From positions 1 through 64,000 of the forward strand of contig JAHLMK010000030.1 of the NCBI GenBank assembly GCA_019915135.1: DNA of 64,000 bases, written 5' to 3'. The notes under the pieces are model-generated. The model saw only the letters and a program-made list of their open reading frames with translations, had not been told where the DNA came from and did not search any database. Within the stretch, counting starts at the first letter, position 1. Each line of letters opens with the position of its first letter. This DNA is from Strobilurus pachycystidiatus. Taxonomy: Eukaryota > Basidiomycota > Agaricomycetes > Agaricales > Physalacriaceae. A program made the translations under genes and the position numbers. Below are positions 54,273-64,000 of the stretch, piece after piece.

Positions 54273-54627
54273 TTGATTGTTCACGAGAACGATCGATGCT
54301 TTATCTAGAGACTCGTATCAAATGTAGGCTCTCCCAAGACCAAATTTATTACCGATCAAGGACACTTTGTACCAAAGGACAATGTGATGTGTTGGTGAGG
54401 TTTTCGAACAGAGATTTATTTGTGATCGACGTTGCGACTTCGAAAGTCGTAAATTTAAGGTATTGGATTACAGATTACACGGGACGTGACGTTGAACCTC
54501 GACGCGTTTTAACAGAAAGTCGTCTGGATTCACAGTACTTCAGATATCTTCAATGTATGCTTTGTGATCCGTGTATGATAACTGCTATACTTGAATTCGG
54601 AACTAAGTAGGAAAGAAGGAAGGATCA

Positions 54628-56244
54628 CTATTTGCAGTAACTGTAGTTGCCGATCTTTGGGAGCGCAGAACCATACTGAGCTTTACGATAGCATACTTTC
54701 GAGCCGTCCGGAGAGAGTGGAAACTCTTCAGAAGTGAAGGAGTTGCTCGGATGGTGATAATGCTGAGTAGTTTGTGGGAGCCAACCACCGCGTACCAATT
54801 CATCTACCAAGCTGCCGTTGAACACCGACGCATCCGTTGGAGTGCAAAAGACGTTGATGTTAAGCGAGGTCAGTGTTTCACGGTGGCGAAAAATGGCGAG
54901 ATCCAGTGGCTCCCACAATCCCTTGTTCAAGACAGCCTCTTCCAGGAACTTCGAGTTTGGTTCCTTGTTCGTGAGTTCGACACTGAAATCGATGACTAGA
55001 CGCCGAAGTCCCGTGTCAATGCTATTAAGCGCGTTCACGTAGAATGCAAGCACGTCATCGTCGCGAGGCCGCCAGTCTTTGGTGCCCAAACAGAATTCCA
55101 TGGATTCAAGCCTTTGAATCGGCGGTAGTGCGGTAGGCTTGCTCTCAAAGCCTGGGAAGCTATCAGACAATTGCCTCAATCAAATTGAGGATACCGACTC
55201 ACAGCTTCTCATACCATCAATGATGAGTTCCCTGATGGATTCGCCGTGCCTCTTCAGTAGATTTCCCAGACGACAGGTAACTCTCTCGGTCATGTAATGG
55301 GCGCGGAGTCTGACCGACGAGACAGTCCGTATTGGCGATACGCTTTGCGAAGCGCAAAAAAGATCTATCAGAGCGCATGACTCCCCGAATGATTCTGTCT
55401 CGTCGACGTATAAGTCCAACGTCTCGAGTTCAAGGAATGCGCTGGGCAAATCCAGGGAAGGGTTGAACCCTCCAGGGGCCTCTTCTGTAGTCTCCCAGCC
55501 GTACATCCTCGCGTGTTTGTCAAAGTCAACGATGTCCCACTCATTTATCTGGACATTGTCATGCACATAAGTGTTCGCCGTCCAGGGCGGCAGATCATTT
55601 ATATGAAGCTGACTGAGGACCACAGCGAACCGGCGTAGAGATGGCGACAGAGTGTACAGAAGCATTGTGAGCTCGGCAATCCCCGCTGAAGTGCCACCAT
55701 CCAACCTCAGTGTGGTGATTCCAGGACAGAACGACATTCCGTAAAACAATTCAGCGACATCTGGGATATCGTCAAAATCGATATTCAAGTTGAGCTGAGT
55801 GATTCTCGTGCAGTTTTCAAGTATTGAAATGAACGCGGGATGTCGGACGAACTTTGCATCGTCTATCTTCAAGTGTCGCACCAGAGATCCAATCTTTGGG
55901 TTGACGTTCAAGTCCATGAGCCTCCTGAACTCGCTTGTGCGTTCGCATTCGTCGTCGGAGTCGTCACTGTCAAAATCCAGGCCGAGTCCGGGGAGAACGA
56001 CACATCGAAAGTTGTTTCTTCGCACGTCCCCGCGGATTTCCCGAATTGCTAGTGCCACTGGCGTGAGGGGCGTACTTTGAGGATTATCATCATCCCCACG
56101 AATGGCATCCACGATCAGCGATTTTATTTCGGCTGGCATGTCCTGCCATCCGGGGCCGCCCTGTATAATTGGGTACTGTGTCAGCAGTTGGAGGAAGACG
56201 GTGAGGCAAATCGGACATACATTGGGACGAGTTGTGATTGACAT
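54628..56244 (-). CDS. F-box/leucine-rich-like protein, copy 2
   Basis: Exons 56244-56221, 56160-55203 and 55151-54628 join in frame to 501 residues. The layout copies that of 29496-31058: a 24-base first exon, a 60-base phase-0 intron, a long middle exon, then a phase-1 intron and the C-terminal exon. Shared blocks include GWQ-MP-EIKSLIV-IRG, ALAI-E-RGDVRR-NFR, FDLFCAS-type LIDLFCAS, and the RRLVI-F block in the last exon. I infer an F-box-like adaptor with leucine-rich repeats, as for copy 1. The two are diverged (roughly a third identical by eye), so the duplication is old. Confidence 0.72.
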
Positions 56245-56640
56245 GGTAGTAGGTGTTGAGCGCTGTGTGATTGATGCCACACCTGCCGCATTTTAAAGAA
56301 AACCACTTCGTCATGACACTAGTCACGACGATGTCAACGTCGCGACGACGGCTTGGACCACTCTCAATTGTTAGAATTGGAACAATAACGAGCATTGTCA
56401 CATTAATCAAACTCCGGGCCACGCCAGTCGGACTAACACAACAGAGAACAAAAAACAGTTGATCGCCAGCGCAAGACAATTAGCCAATTGTTCGGTAGAC
56501 GGCATTTTCTTCCTGCATTGATTCACGTGTCCGGAAATTAGAGCAACGCAGATTCTTCCTTGTGCGTAGTGGAATCTCTACAAGACGGCACAGATTACGG
56601 TCACCAAGACCTACTAGTAGGTCTAGATTCTATGGAGCAT

Positions 56641-57944
56641 CTAGAACCGGTTCACCGGCGTATTTGGAACGCCAGTCTTGATGAATGCTTCGAGGTTCTG
56701 GAGGATCTCTGTCTGCTGGTCTTCCATAATTGTGTCGTTTATAACGGCGCAGTGGGGTTGAAGTATCTGGAGTTGGCCGTTAATGAATGTACGGTTACGA
56801 ACGCGAAGAGGTACAAGCACTCACCGTCCTATCCCGCATCTCGACTAAGCGGGGATGCACCGCCGGCTCGAACTCAAACACATCAAGGGCAGCGCGGGCG
56901 ACGTGTCCGGACTCAAGGGCATCGACGAGGGCTTGCTCGTGAACGACCGGTCCACGTGAGGTGTTGACGATGAGGACGCCCGGTTTCGTGAGGGCAAGGG
57001 CTGTAGAAGGGATGAGAGTGACTATATTAAGGAAGCAAGGCTTGGGACTTGCTGTCTTTATTTATCAGATGTCGGGTGTCCTTCGTCAACGGACAATGCA
57101 ATGAAATCACATCTGACTGCCTCAGAACCTCGTCCAACGACGCATACTCGGCGCCTGTCTCTTCTTCAGGCGCTAGGCGTGACCGATTATAGTAGATCAC
57201 TTTCATGCCTAAAACAGCTTGGTTTTCTGCGGGAAAGACAAGCTCGACACGCGCTTACCGAAATGCTGCATATGATCTTTGACCAGACGCCCAATCGACC
57301 CCATCCCAATGATTCCCAGCGTACTCTTCCTAGCATCCCTTGCTTTCAGAGAGCGATCCTGCCACTTACCCTCTCGAACATCGTTCTCACGTTTGGAACT
57401 CGAGCGGAGGACCTACTGAATGTTGAATGTTGACGTAATGGGCAAAATCAAGAGATACGAACTTGGAGAATCATCATGGCAGCCGAGTCCGCTGTGCGCA
57501 CCGACGCAGAAAGGGCGGTGTTCGCGTAAAAGACGCGATGCGCCGACAGATAGGCGACGTCCACGAAGTCATACCCAGCTCCTCCACTAGAGAACATCCG
57601 ACAACCGTTCTCCACCAACGGACCTACCAGAGCCTGATCGAGCGGCCACGGCCAGGTTTGGTGCCAGATCATGAAGACGATGCATGCTATGAGGAATAAT
57701 TGCGCCTGTTAACAATACCACGAACACGGTTGCCCAAGAGAGCATGCGTACCGATGAAGTGCTCGCCGCTTTCCGTCTTCAACTTCTCAACAGCATCCTT
57801 GATCGCAACAGCGAGGATATCGTGTGGCGCCTGATCGATGTACACGAAATCCACTAAGGCGTTCATTTCGTCCAAATAACCCTGCGGAATCTCTGTGGAG
57901 TGATTTATCGCGAGGACCTTGGGTTTCGTGGGCGTAGTGACCAT
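56641..57944 (-). CDS. D-isomer 2-hydroxyacid dehydrogenase
   Basis: Exons 57944-57752, 57686-57463, 57412-57259, 57208-57053, 57000-56825 and 56766-56641 join in frame to 342 residues. The NAD(P)-binding motif G-x-G-x2-G is in GIIGMGSIG. The substrate-binding Arg is in NTSRGPVV, the catalytic Glu in FEFEPAVHP and the catalytic His in QPHCAV. These fit the glyoxylate/hydroxypyruvate reductase or formate-dehydrogenase-like group, which interconvert 2-oxoacids and D-2-hydroxyacids with NAD(P)H. Intron 4 (57001-57052) appears to be a GC-AG intron with donor A/GCAAGT. No targeting signal is obvious. Confidence 0.9.
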
Positions 57945-58516
57945 CGTTGCGCCGTGAAGCAAGCAGATGTGAATATGAAAGTGGGATGGTTAGGGGACTG
58001 CTCTGCTAGGCAGGCCGCCGCCTCCTTAAGTACCAGCTGAAATGCGGAGGCGGCGATTTCTCCGCTGCGCCGGCCACTGGTCGTGCTGATAAGAAAATAA
58101 TCGGAATGATCGAAGGGTCGGCTCATGCCGCGGCCGATGACAAATCCCATGCTACTGGCAGTAGCCGAACAGAACGAGTCGGGACTCGCGAGTCGACTTT
58201 CATTACCTGTGTGATATGGGCTACACGAAAGAAAAAAACTGATGGGGAAGTCAAGAATAGCGCTGAGAAGCGAGGTCTCCAACCGTTGGAGAAATTTGTT
58301 GTCGTTCGGTCTGGGTACCCATCCCGTACTTACTCGCCGACTGCTTACTGATCATTGTACCTATGCCACTTTCCCTTGCGACAAACATCTCAGTCGGGCT
58401 GGCATCGGGGATCGGATGATCAAGGTCCATTCTTATCCATACAACCCATCAAGTACACTGCTCGTCTGTATCCTCTTTACATGTACAAAGCGCTCCAAAA
58501 CATGGATGTATCCACG
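57945..58516. other. Intergenic between two minus-strand genes
   Basis: No supportable gene or element. The open frames on both strands lack recognisable motifs and plausible splice joins. Confidence 0.5.
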
Positions 58517-59667
58517 CTACTTCGACTCCCGCACAGAACGGACAGACAGGCAGATGCGACCAGATTTCACATCCGACTCTCCAGCGCAGTACCTCATCCT
58601 CTTCATGATGCCCTTCTGCCTCAACCAGTGAATATCTCGTCGATCCATCTCTACAAATATCTCCCTCATCCCAGCAACATCGTATAGCCCAACCAGCGTA
58701 TCATTCAAATCAATCCAATGGTCCGTCGCCCTGGTAAGGTCCTCGGGGAAATTGTGGACGAGGACATTGATGCGGAGCCGGTGCTTGGAGCGAGAGAGGA
58801 GAACTCCCTCTTTTCGCAAAAAGGAGCAAAGCAATTTAACGGAGTGGGCGAGTTGCTGTTCGCCATTGCGATAGAGAACAATACTCAGAGTGTGAAATCG
58901 AGCGTATTGGGCGACAGCGGATCGATCCTCTGAGGTGAAAATGTCAGCGAGAATGTCAGACATGTAAGTGGAAGACCGACGCAAATCCGTCCCATGAAGG
59001 ATGACGTTCGCTAACTTCAAAGTCTCGAGTACGATGCCGTTTCCGCTCAGAACCGACACAATATCCATGGGTGTCAAATCCGGCAAGTAGCCTCTGGAAT
59101 CAACCACAGAGAGCTCTGTCATGACAAACTGACCGAACAGAGACGCCTCACAAATCCACCTCAAAACGACAGCATTTGGCGGTCTGTCTGTACCTTTGAT
59201 TTCGACGATCAATGGCCGCATGATAGGACCTTCCATCGATCCCTGCATTTCATTGAAGCGCAACCTGCGGTCCCTGGTGGTTAAGGAGTGCCATCCTCCG
59301 ACCCGTATGTAGGTGTCCACGTCAACGAAGATGACCTTATTGACCGTGACAAGTTGGGTGAGAAATAGATCGAAGATCACGGCGGCATCCTCGTCTATAT
59401 CCACCGTCTCAAGAAGGACGGTCTCGATGAGTTGACTTTCAAGGCGAAAGAGCGCAGTCAATGTCGTGAGATGTCGGGTGGAGATAGAGCCTCTTCGCCC
59501 GAAGGCGCGATGAGGTGTGAATTTGAGAGTGGTTCCACGGTGGGCGCAAGAGACTAAAGAACACTCAGCGCGCTTAGTATCCTGAAAGACTAGAACGTAC
59601 GTGTTCCAAGGTCATCGATGAGCTCGGTCCATTGCGAAGGAAGTCCTTGGGGCTGGGCGGATGGCAT
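58517..59667 (-). CDS. F-box-like protein, agaricomycete type
   Basis: Exons 59667-59601 and 59553-58517 join in frame to 367 residues. The 47-base intron has a textbook branch site (TACTAAG). The N-terminus GLPSQWTELIDDLG, then LSCAHRG and FTPHRAF resembles the start of agaricomycete F-box proteins (normally ELIDxII..L, CSLVC, W). The rest has scattered LRR-like hydrophobic segments without clear repeats. I infer a divergent F-box adaptor; the F-box core is short. Confidence 0.6.
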
Positions 59668-60598
59668 TCTGATTGATGATTGATTGAATGCTGAAGCTCG
59701 CCATGGATGTTGCCCCGACTTTATAGCTGGAGAATAGGCCACCCAGACGCATTGTCTCTGACGAACAATGCTATCATGCAAAAGACCATGTAGAGGCGGC
59801 CGTCAAATGTTTACCTTTGATCGCCTGATTTGGGTTACAAATGCCAATGCGTGGACGACAATAGACGAAGCGTCGAAGACCTATCTCCGTAGACGCGACT
59901 TTGTACTACTAGGGTTAAAAATGGTTGAACGCGGCTTCGTAATTAAGTTGTAAACGCTTCAGGTGGGTTAAAGATACCTACGCACATACGCTGCGTCCGG
60001 CGATCCTGCAGGACTCAAAGGTCCGTGTCGTGTATTAGTTGATTCATTGATTCTGCATTGATTGAATCCGCAGCGAAATGCCACGCACCGGCCAAGGTCG
60101 GCAATCAAAGTTGAGCCTGTGACCGATGACAATTTTTTTCCTCCCTTGCGACCGCACTTACCCCCTCCTCCCGTACTCGCCCAAATCTACCGATGTCTGA
60201 GTCGTGTCCGAGCTTCGATGTTACTCTTCTACTAGTATCATCCCTAGTAGCGCGTTTTACCTCCCATCAAAGACGTACGTCAAAGGCTGTGTATCGATTC
60301 CAGGTCCACGACAAGAACACATTTGACAGCTATCTCGCTCCATGCGTTTAGCGTTCATGTGTATCCCTCGCAGCGTTGGGAGTCATTGTTTGTATTCATT
60401 CGGGTCTTGTTCCCTACCCATTCCGCGCCACTATGCACAGCTCCTTGTCCGCATGCTTGCGTGGCGTTCACGACGTCGCCGAGCCGAAAAGGGTCCATGG
60501 CGGAACGTAACCTGCAATCATATAAAGCTCAAGCACCGATGAGGTCCGCCATCACTTGGATGATCCAGTAGCATAGCTTTGAGACGGCTTTCTCGAGC
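59668..60598. other. Intergenic, shared 5' region
   Basis: The divergent 5' flanks of the F-box-like gene and the membrane-protein gene. I see no gene and no clear promoter motif. Confidence 0.5.
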
Positions 60599-62505
60599 AT
60601 GTACAAGCCCAAAGGTGCGTCCCTGCTATCAACCGACTCGCGCACTCCTGAAACTCTCCTCAGTCCCTCGTCTGGGCCTCCTTCTATTCTTTTTGTGTAT
60701 CTCGGCGAAGCATGCTCTTGCATGGAGCAACAACAAATGTCTGGCCCAGCTGAACAACGGTGAATTCGGAGACGTGGGTATGGATAGCTCCGGTCGACAT
60801 GTTCCCTACGCAAACGCGACTACCATGCCTTACGAGACGTGTCGAAAATGCGAGGATGGTGATGGCCAGGAACCATTCAGCTGGTCGGTCTTCTCCAAGC
60901 AGTTCTCGGCGTGGCTGCTTCCCTGGCTAGCGCTCATCTCCCAGCTCCCCTTTGGCGCCAAATATCGCCTCGATAACATCGTTGCCATGTTCTTGACCAT
61001 CGGATCCCCCGTCCTTGCCGCATACTCCCTCATCCTCACCGTGCTGAACGGCTACCACGTCGCTCGTCGCTTTGCCGGAATGACATATCCAAACGCGTAC
61101 TACGCGACCCGCATCCTGGCTGGTCTCCAGCAGTCGCCACTCGTTCTCTCCAGTCATGATGGTCTCCTTTCCTCCCTTATAGTCCTTCCGCAGAACGATC
61201 GTTGGTGGCCGCTGATGACCAGACTCATCGAGTACGAACACACATGGTCTATCGCCGCCTTTGCCTCTATCGCCTGGGTAGTCATTGCGTATATCCTGAC
61301 GGTGGTCGACTCCTTCTCAGACGTCACCGAAGCCATCAATTCAAACGGACAAGCAGTTGGTTCCTTATGGCTGTGGGTACGTACATGTCACCTAGTCCGG
61401 ATTGGTCCTGATTGTTTGTCCACAGCTTCTACCCATCGTGATCGGCTGGCTTCAGATATCTCCGAAATGTGATTCAGATCGTCTTCAAGATGCGCTCTTA
61501 GAAGCTAATGCTACTGCCTTCGTCGCCACCAATGACGGTCGTGTCCTCCCTGCCCATAGCCCCGAATCGCGCGTCGGTCGGTATCGCGCATTCATGTTCT
61601 CGAAACGGCACGAAGTCCTTTCCCCAGACATCTGCTGCACCTCGCCGATATTCAACTACGCTCGTGCTTTGCCCTGGGCTTGCAACGTCGAAACTCTTGC
61701 TGCAGCCTTCCATTACGCGTCAGAACACGCAGAGCATAAGGTCCCTGTAAACCAGGGCGAGTGGACGTTGACGGGTGATGAGGTAGAGACTCAGGTAGCG
61801 GTGCATCCAAAGAACCGTCTGGGGACAAGGGATCAGATTGTCGCGTACTGCCATCCTTGGGAGCCATGGAACAAGTTTCCAGAGCGGTCCCACGTTGTAC
61901 GGCGTATGATTGTGGCTTCCATTATTGCGCTGGCGCTGCAGTGGTGTACGGTTGGAGGTGCGGTTATTATCGTGTGGTATACACCGACGACGGGTGTGTT
62001 CTGTATTATCTCGACCGTTGCTTATCGTTGACATGTACTTCTAGGGCTAGGATGTCGTTCTGGGGCATATTTCTTATACGCCATCAATTCGACAGTCATC
62101 TGGGCTGTTATGTTAACATCGAGTGTTCTCGCTCACATCTCGATGAGAGCACCTCCTCATGAAGAGAAGGGTCTATCCATGGAGGGTCCATATATGGGAG
62201 GAGTCTCTGGCTACGCGTCGGCATTTCTGCGACGCACAGGCAAAGTTATGGCGGCTCTCAACACGGCCTGGATTATCAGCTCCTGCATATTCCAGTTCTC
62301 AAACGTTTTCGATCGATGCTACTGTAACAGTAGTGTTCTCGGACGTGGTGCCAAGGCGGCGTACAACGTCATGAAGTTCATCAGTGCCGACAAGGCCAGT
62401 ATCATCCATGCGTGGATTGGTGGCGTCGCACTTGCTCTTCTTTCTTCATTCGCCTTTGTTGGTTTCGTGCAGATATATCTTAATCCACTCATAGCTTCTG
62501 AATAG
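60599..62505 (+). CDS. Multi-pass membrane protein, conserved fungal type
   Basis: Exons 60599-60614, 60664-61376, 61426-61993 and 62045-62505 join in frame to 585 residues; the first exon is 16 bases. A signal peptide or signal anchor (LGLLLFFLCISAKHALA) is followed by a short luminal part and then about eight hydrophobic segments. The middle contains a loop of about 150 residues with several cysteines (SPDICCTSPIF). The C-terminal part has CYCNSSVLGRG and two more membrane spans. I recall uncharacterised fungal proteins of this design but no function. No stop or frameshift is seen. Confidence 0.72.
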
Positions 62506-62544
62506 TAATCACACCCATGATCTCGTGTATCTTTTGTTCCCGCA

Positions 62545-62562
62545 TGTATGTATGTATGTATG
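62545..62562 (+). repeat. ATGT microsatellite
   Basis: Four to five ATGT units in the 3' flank of the membrane-protein gene. The gap 62506-62824 lies between convergent genes and holds nothing else. Confidence 0.6.
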
Positions 62563-62824
62563 AGATAGACTATTGAATGGTGCCTTATGAAATCGTTGTG
62601 AGCGCTCAGCTTGTAGCGTCTTCTCGCGAAGCCGTTCGTAAGTGGACGAGGGTGGAGCACCGGACAGTTAAGTCCGACTAAACTGTCGGATGTCAGGCAC
62701 CTTTAGCCACGAATTCAAACGTCGGGCAGAGGGTAAGATTTCGTGTTGCATTGTGAGTGATTACACTGAGTGTGATATGTGGTACATCGCGGGTGTTCTC
62801 TTCAGGTTATTGTGTAGCTATTAT

Positions 62825-64000
62825 CTAGCAGTCATCGGGAACAGTGGCGTCGTCCACGTAGCTAGCGGCATTCACGCCAAGTCCACGACTTGCAAAGGCG
62901 CTCCAGATGGTGCACTTGTTTGCGCCGTCGTATCGATTTTCATCTGCCTGAATCCAGGCATCGCGGGCATTGACAACTGCACAGAATGGTCATTATATCA
63001 CTCGCCCATGATCTAGGAGACACTCACGAGTTGGGTTGCACGGCTGGAGGGCTAGTGCGTCGATGAACAGATGTAGAAAGACGACGTTGCCTTCAGAACC
63101 GGTGGAGTCGGTCATCGCCGTTGAAGACCAGCCGTGTGCACCAATCAATGCCGCATAGACGTTGTAAAGCATGTTGGCCCAGACCTCGCCGATAGCTAGT
63201 ACAGATCAGATCAGCGCTCGTAGCAAGCACCAATTGAAGGGAGGCCATACCATGAACCTCAGCCAGCGTTTGAAGGGACGAGTAACGGAGAGGATTTACT
63301 GCGGGGTCTGTCGAATAAGGATGGGAACGAATACCGCCCGTCTTGTTGGTGACCCATGTACCCATGACAAAATCATTCACTTCTGCGCTCGTCTGCTCAG
63401 TCCAGCTGTGTCACAATCAGTCAGCTATCACCTGGAGTATCAACTATTGAGGTCACGTACGCTGACATGGCATCGGACCAACCCTCGCCCATACCTCCCG
63501 CCTCATCCGTCTGCAAGCAGCGCGCAGTTCCCCCGCCGGTCATCCTTTGTGTCAGACCATGCGTGAACTCATGTACGGGGATGTCATTCTCAAGCGATCC
63601 GTCTCGCTTGGGCGTCGTCAGGTCCCAAACGTACATGCGGCAGGTTCCAGATTGACCGCTGATCAGAGTCTGATGAGTTAGATTGAAAGGAAGAGCTGAC
63701 GCGCACATACTCCGGCGGAGTAGCAAAGTTAGCATTATCTGTTCCGCTGGAGTCCTGAACGCTCATCAGCACTGGGTCACCGCCCAAACCGCCCTTGTCG
63801 AAATTGTCGGTCTGGAAATTGAATGAGGCTTCAGTCCAGCCGTATTGGTAGTAGACGTCGTGAAGCTTGTTGATGAGGTAAAAAGTATTCACGCGGGCGG
63901 CATCGATGTTGGAGCCTGATGTTGGGTCGACGGTCGTGTCGTAGGCATAATCGAAAACACCATCGGATGATTCTGTGGTGGTCGCTGACTGGATTGTTTT
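62825..64000 (-). CDS. Fungalysin (M36) secreted metalloprotease, 5' end missing
   Basis: The C-terminal half of a fungalysin. Visible exons are 64000-63711 (open at the edge), 63658-63461, 63405-63251, 63195-63028 and 62976-62825, joining in frame with introns of 51-55 bases. The zinc site is HEFTHG (H-E-x2-H, catalytic Glu) with the third ligand in EGWSDA. Other family blocks are [36 protein letters not shown] and the C-terminal [10 protein letters not shown]. Fungalysins are secreted zinc proteases that degrade large proteins such as elastin or keratin. The signal peptide and pro-domain would lie right of the window. Confidence 0.95.

Noticed and set aside
1..64000. CRISPR array or bacterial-type operon
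   Set aside because: No regularly spaced repeats; spliced genes throughout show a eukaryotic nuclear genome.

Overview
This 64 kb window looks like nuclear DNA of a basidiomycete fungus, most likely an agaricomycete. The genes are split by many introns of about 45-65 bases with GT..AG ends, and several families typical of that group are present: an F-box-like or leucine-rich family, a DUF7587-like protein, an RTA1-like protein, secreted sedolisin and fung­alysin proteases, and coiled-coil proteins ending in a J-like IPWP domain.

Bases 6-20396 are one giant Ty3/gypsy LTR retrotransposon lying on the minus strand, with two 1,831-base LTRs that I see no difference between. Gag, protease and polymerase occupy 18575-11717 and appear to be joined by two successive -1 frameshifts. 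Between the polymerase and the 3' LTR lie another 9.9 kb of cargo: four intron-containing genes (two on each strand), three tRNA-like units with polymerase III signals, and a long hairpin. The whole element carries a short palindrome, core TCGA-N2-TCGA, at least 25 times, against about 0.3 expected by chance; I saw none in the rest of the window. Two cargo genes encode coiled-coil proteins with a Zn2Cys6-like cysteine pattern, which makes them candidate binders of these palindromes. I regard this as the most interesting system in the window.

Bases 20397-31.8 kb are a decaying region. The retrotransposon cuts off the 3' end of one coiled-coil/J-like gene. A second gene of that family is broken by a 408-base hAT-like miniature element and by a frameshift. 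Another hAT-like element with an exact 8-base target duplication lies between them. A MYND-like gene and a frameshifted MYND-like relative flank an intact leucine-rich or F-box-like gene.

Bases 31.9-64 kb hold mostly intact host genes: NAPE-PLD-like phospholipase, small hypothetical protein, RTA1-like membrane protein, GT8 glycosyltransferase, SIRT5-like sirtuin, DUF7587-like protein, a 924-residue disordered repeat protein, tRNA-Ile with intron, sedolisin, a second copy of the leucine-rich or F-box-like gene, D-2-hydroxyacid dehydrogenase, an F-box-like protein, a multi-pass membrane protein, and a fungalysin running off the right edge. Two more candidate miniature inverted-repeat elements lie at 33.8 and 50.9 kb. 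Exon coordinates were worked out by eye; each was checked for reading-frame continuity, but none against transcripts.
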